Shown here piece by piece: positions 1 to 6,543 of a stretch of 6,543 bases of DNA (position 1 is the first letter of the stretch; the number at the start of each line of letters is the position of its first letter). The position numbers were made by a program, and so were the translations under genes. The stretch comes from an uncultured Prevotella sp. (GTDB lineage: Bacteria; Bacteroidota; Bacteroidia; Bacteroidales; Bacteroidaceae), in NCBI GenBank assembly GCA_900554835.1, contig USJD01000188.1:1-6543 (forward strand), given 5' to 3'. Below the pieces are notes generated by a model. That model saw only the letters and a list, made by a program, of their open reading frames with translations, was not told the DNA's origin and searched no databases.

Positions 1-792
1 GCGTTGGGCTGCATTGCCCGACACATCGTGATAGTTCACAAAATTGGTGGCAGCACTCACGATGATGGTTGCCTCGGTGCCATCCGTCCTTACATCTGCC
101 ACACATTCGGCAGCGAGAGCCGCCTTGATGCCTTCCTGGTCTTGTCCCTTCACCTTCAGCATAACCCCTGAAGGCGTTTTCTGAGTCTGATGTTCAAAAG
201 GCGAATCCAGGGTAACATCAATATTCAAAGCACCCTTTCTACTCGCCTTGATGTGGCAAACGATGACGCCATCAGCCAGCGAAGCAAAGGTGGTACGGGT
301 ATATCTTACGCCATCCATCACGAAAGAAGTCGTAGCAATCGCCCTCTTCAAATCCAGGTCACGCACAAACTGCTCCGTCTTTCCCTGGTTCTTCATGCTG
401 ATGTGCAGATTTGCCATCGGCAGGAAGCGCATGCCATGAGGACCAGGTATGAAGGTCTGGTTGATGAGAGCCGCCGCCTCCTCTTCCCTGCCATTGAAGA
501 TGAGTTCCCTCACCTTTGGCAGATTCTCCAGAGATTTCTTACTATTATTGTTATGGGGACCGCCACTCCAGAAAGTCTCCTCATTCAACTGGATATTCTC
601 ATCCGTGGTTCCGCCATACACCATACCCCCCAGATGAGAGTTTCCGATAGGCAGAGCCTCCAGCCACTGCTGGGCTGGGGCGTTATACCAAAGCAGGGTG
701 CTATTATCAGTCTTTACCGCCTTGGCAGCAGAAGCAGGCATAAGAGTTCCCAGCATCAAAGCAGCAACAAAGCATTGTCTTTTTACATTCAT
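1..792 (-). CDS. GH95 family alpha-L-fucosidase / alpha-L-galactosidase, N-terminal part (runs off the left edge)
   Basis: This is an open frame of 264 codons from the ATG at 792 to the window edge with no stop, so the C-terminal part is missing. Residues 1-22 form a type I signal peptide (K4-R5, hydrophobic stretch to about residue 19, cleavage near ASA-A); Cys7 lies too early to be a lipobox. Residues 33-62 carry the family's N-terminal signature: LLWYNAPAQQW, then ALPIGNSHLGGMVYGG. These are followed by IQLNEETFWSGGP at 67-79 and the helix PKVRELIFNGREEEA at 92-106. This is the GH95 N-terminal beta-sandwich domain. The (alpha/alpha)6 barrel with the catalytic residues lies beyond the window, so activity cannot be verified. 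Known GH95 activities are inverting alpha-1,2-L-fucosidase and alpha-L-galactosidase. Beside GH115 and GH43 genes, L-galactose removal from complex xylan is my inference. The start follows an A/T-rich leader, 81 bp after GH115, with its own predicted promoter at 831-861. Family call is firm; substrate is open. Confidence 0.93.
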   Translation of the reverse strand, partial: MNVKRQCFVAALMLGTLMPASAAKAVKTDNSTLLWYNAPAQQWLEALPIGNSHLGGMVYGGTTDENIQLNEETFWSGGPHNNNSKKSLENLPKVRELIFNGREEEAAALINQTFIPGPHGMRFLPMANLHISMKNQGKTEQFVRDLDLKRAIATTSFVMDGVRYTRTTFASLADGVIVCHIKASRKGALNIDVTLDSPFEHQTQKTPSGVMLKVKGQDQEGIKAALAAECVADVRTDGTEATIIVSAATNFVNYHDVSGNAAQR

Positions 793-807
793 TATTTCTG
801 TTTTTAG

Positions 808-820
808 AAGATTGTATCTT
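808..820. repeat. Small inverted repeat in the predicted GH95 5' leader
   Basis: The sequence AAGAT-TGT-ATCTT is a perfect 5-bp inverted repeat with a 3-nt spacer, sitting 16 bp before the GH95 start and inside the predicted leader. As an RNA hairpin it would be weak and A/U-rich. It could be chance in such an A/T-rich gap; no known regulatory RNA family is recognised. Confidence 0.3.
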
Positions 821-823
821 AAG

Positions 824-860
824 TTGGGGACAAATATACAAAAAATATATCTGTCCCCAA
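824..860. repeat. Inverted repeat overlapping the GH95 promoter (candidate operator or read-through hairpin)
   Basis: Arms TTGGGGACA (824-832) and TGTCCCCAA (852-860) are perfect 9-bp complements. After one A/C mismatch (833/851), a further 5 bp pair (834-838 with 846-850), leaving a 7-nt A-rich loop at 839-845. The right arm overlaps the -33 TTTG and the left arm overlaps the end of the -7 box. In read-through RNA from GH115 this would fold into a stable hairpin, but on the minus strand the following bases (CTTAAGATAC) are not U-rich, so it is not a classical intrinsic terminator. A binding site for a dimeric regulator, or an mRNA end-protecting or attenuating hairpin, fits better. The function is not proven. 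Confidence 0.65.
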
Positions 861-861
861 A
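831..861 (-). promoter_or_regulatory. Bacteroidetes-type primary sigma factor promoter for the GH95 gene
   Basis: Reading the minus strand, TTTG (861-858) is followed after exactly 19 nt by TATATTTG (838-831). This matches the published Bacteroides -33/-7 consensus, TTTG and TAnnTTTG, at every fixed position and with the usual spacing. Transcription should begin roughly at 824-828, giving a 5' leader of about 32-36 nt before the GH95 ATG at 792. The element lies wholly inside the GH115-GH95 gap and overlaps both arms of an inverted repeat. Matching and spacing are seen in the sequence; activity is inferred. Confidence 0.7.
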
Positions 862-873
862 GAAATATCATTT

Positions 874-3546
874 TTATTTTTCCAATCTGTAAGAAGTTTC
901 CGGCATTCCGAGACGTGATGGTACATAACCTCCTCCAAAATCCACCTCAATTTTCTCGAATACGATGCCCGGCTGCAAAGGTCTAAGCTGCAAAGAATGC
1001 ATCTCTCCCTTATTCTTATCCAGACGAAGACGAACCTTGTTTTGAATCACCCGTGCAGCTGCAGTAGGATACATCAAGTCGTATTTATGTTCCCAGTTGA
1101 GGTTCTGGTTGAGATTGACAACCACCTCTTCACCTCCATCCAAACTGAGCGCCACCTGGTGACCACCTTTCAGGAAAGGCATCACGGCAGCTACCGTGAG
1201 ATAGACATCCACGGAATCAGCCTGTGTATTCAGGTTCATCAGATATTTCACCCAGGCATTATCTACCGAAGCCGTATAAGGGAACAGGGCGATACCCGAC
1301 AGAGAGCGTCCCAATCCTGGGATGATTTGCCAGGAAGCATCTGATGCATTTCTGCATTCCCCCACATGCTGAGCCTCGATGGACACCACTCCACCTTTTT
1401 CCATAAAGACGAATCCTGTGGTAAGAGGCTTATCCTGCTGGTCATTCTCCTGAATGCGATATACCTTCGGCATCACGTTGTGTCTTGGCGCATGCCACTG
1501 GGTATAGCCAATATGCACCTGGTCCATCATGTGGTTCCACTTGCCCGAGGCAATCTCCTGGTTATAGTACAGACAGAGCATAGAATCTCTTACGAAACAC
1601 TTCTCCACATCATCAGCCCAGCGATTCGCCTCTTCGTCACCCTCGGCAAAGAGTTTCCTGTTCATCGCCAGCGAGTAATACATATCATAGAGATTAGCCA
1701 TGCCTTGAATCGGGAAAAGTACCAGTTCCTGATAGGCATCCTTCTGATCCTTATCCAGCAAGGCTTCTATCCGAAGTGCCTTCGCTTCCAAGGCAAGGAA
1801 CTCATCCCTCACAGCCTTGAACTCGCCAGACTGAAGATTGTAAGTCTTATCATCAAGCATCTCGGCATTAATACGCGAAGCATAACGGCCGTAGAGGAGC
1901 AGAAGATCGGCTATATCCTCTGCATGCTGCTCACCAAACTGCGATGCCGAGAATCGCTCGGCATACTTTCTAAGATTATAGGCATTAAACTGATCAGGAT
2001 TCCATGCCATATCCATGAAGAAGTCGATGGCAAACTCATGCGGCTTGATATCCCCCACATTGAGCATCCAGAGCTTATCCACCCCATACTGATAGGTGGC
2101 CTGCAACTGCTCCCACATTTCAGAAATAGTCGACATCGTGAGCCACTTGCTTGCCCTTGGCGCACCATAATAGCCCACATGATAATACATGCCGTAGCCA
2201 CCTTTATGCTTCTCCATACCCAGGTAAGGAAGGCGTCTTACATGACCGAAATTATCATCGCAAAGCATCACGATTACATCATCCGGCACCTTCAAGCCCT
2301 GGTCATAGTAATCAAGCACCTCGCTATAGAGAGTCCACACCTGAGGAGTCTCTGAAGCAGGTTTGCCGGTAGCCTTGGCTATCATCTGGCGCTGAGCAGC
2401 GATAATTTCCTCCATCTGTCGGAAGTTAGCCTCCCTGCTACCCGCATCGGTCATCGGACGGTCTTCGTCTCCACGCATACCAATCGTTACGAGATTCTCA
2501 TAGTTCTTGGTATTCTCTATTCCTTCCGAGAAGAAACGGGAGATAGCCTTCCGGTTGGTCTGCCAGTTCCAGTCGGCATTGCCATAGTTTTTCTTATGCC
2601 GAATCCATTCCTGCTGCGAACGCATCATCGGTTCGTGATGAGAAGTACCCATAATGATGCCATATTCATTTGCCAGACGGGGATTTTCGGGGTCATCCTC
2701 ATTGAAGCAGTTGCCCTCGTACATCCCATTCTCATCTTTCAGGATAGGAATCAGCGGCTTGTACTCCTTGAAGGAGCCCCACATGGCAGGCCAGAGACAG
2801 TTGGCCTTGAGGCGCAACAGGAGTTCGAAGACATGCGCATACATCTTGCTGTTCATGCCCCCAAACTTATCCCGAGCCCAGGAAGTCATGCAGGGGAACT
2901 CATCGTTGATAAAGATACCACGATATTTCACCTTTGGTTCCCCCGACTCCACGTTGCACTTCTCCACAAACACCTCCTTATGCTTAGCCACAGGCACATC
3001 AGCCCACCAATACCATGGCGAAACGCCCATCTGTCGGGAGAGTTCATAGATGCCATAGATGGTGCCTCGCATATCCGAACCGGCAATCACCAAAGCCTTG
3101 TCCACACCCTTCATCGGATGTTCCAGGGTCTTGACCACGTAGCTCTCCCATTTTCCCTTCAGGGCTTTCTCGTTGAGCAAGCCCCGTTTAGCAAGACGAG
3201 TCACCACATCACCCTTACCATACGTACCGATGATGACGGGATAACGCACCGGCCATTCGCCGTCGCAGCAGACTCTAGGCGATTTGCCCGTTACCTTGTA
3301 GATATCAGAGCGCAGATCTTCTGCAGCCCGCTTCACGCCCTGAGGCTCAGCAGCATCAAGATAAATCTCAGAAGTAATCCCGGAAGAAACCACAGGAAAA
3401 GCCCCCTGAGTCTGTTCAAAAGCAACAAATGGCTGATGAGCTGAAACTGATTGATGGGCAGAAACAAAGGAATCATTGGCAGCCTTTACGACTGCCAATG
3501 ATGAAATGAAAATAAATACTACCAATAATAACCTACAATATCTCAT
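874..3546 (-). CDS. GH115 xylan alpha-1,2-glucuronidase, secreted
   Basis: This 890-residue protein matches GH115 in length and order. GH115 enzymes release glucuronic or 4-O-methyl-glucuronic acid from xylose units, including internal ones, of xylan. Residues 1-22 are a type I signal peptide (cleavage near VKA-A); Cys4 is not in a lipobox. Residues 40-195 form the N-terminal domain. The catalytic barrel follows with family motifs YRGIFINDE (208-216), LKANCLWPAMW (246-256), IGMRGDEDRPM (355-365), E409 in LYSEVLDYY, MLCDDNFGHVRRLP (427-440) and GGYGMYYHVGYYGAPR (449-464). D360, E409, D430/D431 and Y459 are candidate active-site residues; all look intact, but I do not assign the general acid. 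A helical region with KWNHMMDQVHIGYTQW (669-684) leads to the C-terminal beta-sandwich (about 715-885). The ATG at 3546 lies 25 bp after the GH43 stop, behind an A/T-rich leader without Shine-Dalgarno, so it is probably co-transcribed with GH43. The best-known relative is BoAgu115A of the Bacteroides ovatus xylan locus (from memory). Confidence 0.96.
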   Translation of the reverse strand: MRYCRLLLVVFIFISSLAVVKAANDSFVSAHQSVSAHQPFVAFEQTQGAFPVVSSGITSEIYLDAAEPQGVKRAAEDLRSDIYKVTGKSPRVCCDGEWPVRYPVIIGTYGKGDVVTRLAKRGLLNEKALKGKWESYVVKTLEHPMKGVDKALVIAGSDMRGTIYGIYELSRQMGVSPWYWWADVPVAKHKEVFVEKCNVESGEPKVKYRGIFINDEFPCMTSWARDKFGGMNSKMYAHVFELLLRLKANCLWPAMWGSFKEYKPLIPILKDENGMYEGNCFNEDDPENPRLANEYGIIMGTSHHEPMMRSQQEWIRHKKNYGNADWNWQTNRKAISRFFSEGIENTKNYENLVTIGMRGDEDRPMTDAGSREANFRQMEEIIAAQRQMIAKATGKPASETPQVWTLYSEVLDYYDQGLKVPDDVIVMLCDDNFGHVRRLPYLGMEKHKGGYGMYYHVGYYGAPRASKWLTMSTISEMWEQLQATYQYGVDKLWMLNVGDIKPHEFAIDFFMDMAWNPDQFNAYNLRKYAERFSASQFGEQHAEDIADLLLLYGRYASRINAEMLDDKTYNLQSGEFKAVRDEFLALEAKALRIEALLDKDQKDAYQELVLFPIQGMANLYDMYYSLAMNRKLFAEGDEEANRWADDVEKCFVRDSMLCLYYNQEIASGKWNHMMDQVHIGYTQWHAPRHNVMPKVYRIQENDQQDKPLTTGFVFMEKGGVVSIEAQHVGECRNASDASWQIIPGLGRSLSGIALFPYTASVDNAWVKYLMNLNTQADSVDVYLTVAAVMPFLKGGHQVALSLDGGEEVVVNLNQNLNWEHKYDLMYPTAAARVIQNKVRLRLDKNKGEMHSLQLRPLQPGIVFEKIEVDFGGGYVPSRLGMPETSYRLEK
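3430..3465 (-). repeat. Two-copy 18-bp tandem repeat at the mature N-terminus of GH115
   Basis: Codons 28-33 (VSAHQS) and 34-39 (VSAHQP) of the GH115 gene are a direct 6-residue duplication, with synonymous differences between the copies (GCC versus GCT for Ala, CAA versus CAG for Gln). It lies just after the signal peptide and before the first folded domain, so it lengthens a flexible tether. The copies are visible in the sequence; no function is implied. Confidence 0.6.
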
Positions 3547-3571
3547 ATTTATTTTTTATACTAAAATCATT

Positions 3572-6532
3572 CTACTGTTTTTGATACTCAAAGCTATCTA
3601 CATCCACATATCCGCCAGCAGCCTTTGTGGCATAATTGTAGATGGCGATACGGGTACCCATGAAGAGACGGCGATAATCATACTGCATCTTGAAATCCTT
3701 GATAGCAGGAATCCAGGTCTTTCCATCTATACTATATAATAAGGTGGCGAGATCCTGATGAAGACGGAAATCGCAACTCATCTTCAGATAGATAATGCTT
3801 GATTTCGTTGCCTTATCCTGCTTCAGATTCAAAGGCTGGCGATACACCTCCTCACGCTTCACGCCAGTCACCGCCTTCTCCTTATCCGTCAGGGCTACAC
3901 TCTCCTTGGTACCTACTACAAAGAGCTTCTTGCCTTCCTTCACGATAGAAAGCAGGGCTGCATCACCCTGGAAGGCAGACAGACCAGCCACATCGCCATC
4001 CTTCATCTTGCTCACATCCATCTTGATGATTCCCTCGCAGGTTGGTCCCTCGGTACGGGTACTGATGGTATTGGGAGCCAGGAAGATGTTAGGAACGATG
4101 CGGGATGTTTTCAGGCGGAGCCAGCCCTTGCGCTCTGTGAGCGACCAGGCATCATCCACCGGATTGTGGTTCCACTGCCACTGCAATTCCAGCTTGTCTT
4201 TCGAGAAATCGTCGCTATACACGAGTCCCTTGCCGTCATAACCCAGCACAGGCTTCTGCATCTGGGCAGGAATATTGCCCTTCTCATCGGTCAGCATAGG
4301 CCATCCATCCTTCCAGGTACATGGCTCCAGCGTGAGCACTCTGCCCACTCCACCACGGTCTTGGAATACGATGCCATACCAGTTGCCATCCTTATCATCT
4401 ACAATCGTACCTTGTCCCACACCGTTGAATCCAGCAAACTCTGTCTCCAGAATCACCTTCTTTTCGTAAGGACCCGTTATCTTATCGGCACGATAGCACA
4501 CTTCACGGCGAGGATGTCCCTTGGTCCATGAAATCATCAGGAGATAATACTTGCCATTATGCTTGATCATGCGGGAGCCTTCGAGCAAGCCTGTTTCATC
4601 AGCATCACGTTCAAAGAGTTTGCGATGGCTGCCAGGCACTACATCAGTTAAGTCTGCATTTAGCTGCACCATCTCTCCCGTGCCATAAACCACATACGCC
4701 TTGTCGTCATCATCAAAGAAGAGAGCGGCATCATGGAAATGCTGTAAACGGCTGTGGATGGTCCATTTACCCTCAATATCATCGGCGGTGCAGATATAAG
4801 TCTCTCCACCAGGATTATCGTTCGGAGCAAAGAGCGCATAGAACTTGCCACGATGATGCTGAAGCGAAGTAGCCCACTGACCACGACCATACACCGTACC
4901 CTCCTTCATGTCATACTTAGGCGAATCGGTGAGTTTAGGGAAGATATAGTTCACAGTTTCCCAGTTTACCAGATCCTTCGATTTCATGATAGGCGCACCC
5001 GGCATCAGATGCATGGTGGTGCTTACCATATAGAAGCTGTCGCCCACACGGATTACATCCACATCAGGCACATCAGCCCAAACCACAGGATTGGCGAAAT
5101 TCTTCTCAAACTTCCACCAGTCGAAATTGAAGAGTTTGCTTCCCTTCAATCCCTTGAACACGAAGTATATATCATGCTTTCCGGTTACTTTCTTTAGCAT
5201 TTGTGCCGAGAAAGTCTTCCACTTTTCCCAGCCACCAGTCTTGCTGACATCTATCTTTGCCACCAGTTCACCATCCTTTTTATCGAGATGAACCTCCAAA
5301 GAACCGCCGAGTGATGAGCACGCAGCAGAGATGGCAAATGCATCCGGACTCTCATTTCCGAAATCCACCTCGCGCACCTTGATGTAATCATCATTGTGGA
5401 TTTCTGAGATATAAACACCCGTATCATCGGTCTGCTCCGACTTCACTCCCTTAGAGAAAGCGATGGTTTCAGCCTCCTGACGCTTGTAAGGATTGAGGGT
5501 TGCGATAGGAGCCACTCCTTCCTGGGTATGATGGATGATTGGGAAGGTGCCGTCGGCATTGTATTTGAATTCTTCCACGGCTACGCTGCGTCCGAAGCCG
5601 CCACCTAGTTTACCCGTATGATAGAAGAAATAAGACTTGCCCTTGAAGTCGGTAACACCACAATGATTGGTAAAGGAACCCGTATTCTCCTGTGGCATGA
5701 TTTCGCCCATATACTTCCATGGTCCGAAAGGCTTCTTGCTCATGGAATAAGCAATGTGCTCAGGCACTCCACCTGCAGCATAAAGCATATAATAGTTCTT
5801 GCCACGCTTCATGAACCAAGGTCCCTCGGTGTAGCAATCTTTATATTTTCGGGTTGAATCGCGCTTCTCCACGTCAGGCGAACCGAATCCCTCCTCAGTC
5901 ATCACGATTCTGCCCACTTCACGCTTTTCATCAACAGCTGCCTTAGCATCTATACCTCCCTTGAAGCTGATCATATCTTCATTCAGTTTGACATAGTAAA
6001 GATGTGGATTACCCCAATAGAGGTAAGCCTGACCATCCTCATCCATCCAAACCGTTGGATCGATATTATCCCAACTTCCATTATCAAAAAGCGGCTTTCC
6101 CAGCGCATCCTTGAACGGACCGGTAGGAGAATCTGCCACAGCTACGCCGATAGCCATTCCGCCCGTCAGTTTAGAGTGCGCACAGATATACCAGTAATAC
6201 TTACCATTACGTTCGATAGTCTGTGCTGCCCAGGCACGGTCGTCTGCCCAGGAAAAAGAACTGAGGTCGAGCGGAGAACCATGGTCTGTCCAGTTCACCA
6301 TATCTTTGGTAGAATAAACACGCCATTCGTTCATCCAGAAGAAGTCAGCCTTATCTTCATCATGACCGGTATATACATAGAGACGGTCTCCGACAACCAG
6401 AGGTGCCGGGTCGGTAGTTAACTGTGTTTGCACGATTGGGTTCTGTGCATAGGCAGCACCCTGCATGGCAAGCAGCCATGCGCTTATCAATAACGGCTTT
6501 CTGAAAGCCAAGATTTTCGTTGTATTCATCAT
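3572..6532 (-). CDS. Secreted bimodular GH43-CBM6-GH43 arabinofuranosidase/beta-xylosidase
   Basis: This 986-residue protein has a type I signal peptide (1-29, AYA-Q cleavage, no lipobox). The first GH43 propeller (about 35-345) has base D41 (TTDPAPLV), pKa-modulating D158 (NIDPTVW) and acid E236 (YTEGPWF). A CBM6 (about 351-476) shows QEAE at 352-355, GVYI at 372-375, NDDYIKVREVDFG, GGWEKW at 433-438 and FNFDWWKF at 468-475. A second GH43 propeller (about 481-765) has base D490 (ADVPDVDVIRVGD), modulator D601 (FHDAALFF) and acid E651 (GLLEGSRM). A concanavalin-like beta-sandwich (770-986) resembles the C-terminal domain of GH43 beta-xylosidases. Both catalytic triads are complete. By resemblance, module 1 is GH43_29-like and module 2 GH43_12-like; subfamilies are inferred. 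Likely activity is removal of L-arabinofuranose, and possibly xylose, from arabinoxylan oligosaccharides. Two adjacent ATGs (6532, 6529) are possible starts; only 11 bp of upstream sequence is present. GH115 follows after 25 bp in the same operon. Confidence 0.95.
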   Translation of the reverse strand: MMNTTKILAFRKPLLISAWLLAMQGAAYAQNPIVQTQLTTDPAPLVVGDRLYVYTGHDEDKADFFWMNEWRVYSTKDMVNWTDHGSPLDLSSFSWADDRAWAAQTIERNGKYYWYICAHSKLTGGMAIGVAVADSPTGPFKDALGKPLFDNGSWDNIDPTVWMDEDGQAYLYWGNPHLYYVKLNEDMISFKGGIDAKAAVDEKREVGRIVMTEEGFGSPDVEKRDSTRKYKDCYTEGPWFMKRGKNYYMLYAAGGVPEHIAYSMSKKPFGPWKYMGEIMPQENTGSFTNHCGVTDFKGKSYFFYHTGKLGGGFGRSVAVEEFKYNADGTFPIIHHTQEGVAPIATLNPYKRQEAETIAFSKGVKSEQTDDTGVYISEIHNDDYIKVREVDFGNESPDAFAISAACSSLGGSLEVHLDKKDGELVAKIDVSKTGGWEKWKTFSAQMLKKVTGKHDIYFVFKGLKGSKLFNFDWWKFEKNFANPVVWADVPDVDVIRVGDSFYMVSTTMHLMPGAPIMKSKDLVNWETVNYIFPKLTDSPKYDMKEGTVYGRGQWATSLQHHRGKFYALFAPNDNPGGETYICTADDIEGKWTIHSRLQHFHDAALFFDDDDKAYVVYGTGEMVQLNADLTDVVPGSHRKLFERDADETGLLEGSRMIKHNGKYYLLMISWTKGHPRREVCYRADKITGPYEKKVILETEFAGFNGVGQGTIVDDKDGNWYGIVFQDRGGVGRVLTLEPCTWKDGWPMLTDEKGNIPAQMQKPVLGYDGKGLVYSDDFSKDKLELQWQWNHNPVDDAWSLTERKGWLRLKTSRIVPNIFLAPNTISTRTEGPTCEGIIKMDVSKMKDGDVAGLSAFQGDAALLSIVKEGKKLFVVGTKESVALTDKEKAVTGVKREEVYRQPLNLKQDKATKSSIIYLKMSCDFRLHQDLATLLYSIDGKTWIPAIKDFKMQYDYRRLFMGTRIAIYNYATKAAGGYVDVDSFEYQKQ

Positions 6533-6543
6533 TATGATTGTTT

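Noticed and set aside
190..807. Open frame of 205 codons on the plus strand over the left end
   Set aside because: The opposite strand encodes clear GH95 motifs with a signal peptide over the same region, so this frame is an antisense shadow.
824..860. Hairpin as a rho-independent terminator of the GH43-GH115 transcript
   Set aside because: No U-run follows the stem in the minus direction. The T-rich stretch at 871-880 lies on the wrong side and would only serve plus-strand transcription, for which there is no gene.
1366..2355. Long open frame of 329 codons on the plus strand
   Set aside because: It lies fully antisense to conserved GH115 coding sequence, has no recognisable domain, and its composition is what a codon-biased opposite strand produces.
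2596..3444. Open frame of 282 codons on the plus strand
   Set aside because: It is antisense to the GH115 N-terminal half; the His/Ile/Leu-rich translation shows no family resemblance and it is a shadow of the real gene.
3517..3546. Possible lipoprotein signal in GH115 (Cys4) or in GH95 (Cys7)
   Set aside because: Both cysteines precede the hydrophobic core instead of following it, so they cannot be lipobox cysteines.
3547..3571. Gap between GH43 and GH115 as a regulatory region
   Set aside because: It is only 25 bp of A/T-rich sequence with no promoter match or inverted repeat; it serves as the GH115 translation leader.
3589..3596. TAGCTTTG on the minus strand near the end of the GH43 gene, resembling a -7 box for GH115
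   Set aside because: The position 19 nt upstream reads GCTG rather than TTTG, and the site is within coding sequence. The 25-bp gap argues for co-transcription.

Overview
The window is a stretch of a Bacteroidales chromosome holding three genes, all on the minus strand. In transcription order (right to left) they are a two-module GH43 enzyme (3572-6532), a GH115 alpha-glucuronidase (874-3546) and the first 264 codons of a GH95 enzyme (1-792, cut by the left window edge). The gene set, the full-consensus Bacteroidetes promoter (TTTG-N19-TAnnTTTG), the A/T-rich translation starts without Shine-Dalgarno sequences and the moderate GC content point to a gut or rumen Bacteroidales. A Prevotella/Segatella-type organism is my best guess, but genus cannot be proven from this sequence.

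Functionally the window is part of a polysaccharide utilization locus for decorated xylan (glucuronoarabinoxylan). The GH43 protein joins two catalytic modules, a CBM6 and a C-terminal beta-sandwich; it should remove arabinofuranose side chains and/or xylose. GH115 enzymes remove (4-O-methyl-)glucuronic acid from the xylan backbone. GH95 enzymes remove terminal alpha-L-fucose or alpha-L-galactose, and in complex cereal xylans L-galactose caps are the plausible target. All three proteins start with a type I signal peptide and none shows a lipobox, so they are most likely periplasmic and act on oligosaccharides already imported by a SusCD-type system outside the window.

Layout from the right edge: the GH43 gene starts 11 bp inside the window, so its promoter is not visible. 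A 25-bp gap leads to the GH115 gene, so these two are almost surely co-transcribed. An 81-bp gap (793-873) separates GH115 from GH95. It contains a perfect match to the Bacteroides promoter consensus embedded in a near-perfect inverted repeat, so GH95 probably has its own, possibly regulated, start in addition to any read-through. No RNA genes, mobile elements or CRISPR arrays were seen. There is no non-coding stretch longer than 81 bp.

I see no undescribed system. The items most worth checking are the promoter-in-palindrome before GH95, the linkerless fusion of two apparently complete GH43 enzymes, and the substrate of the GH95 enzyme.
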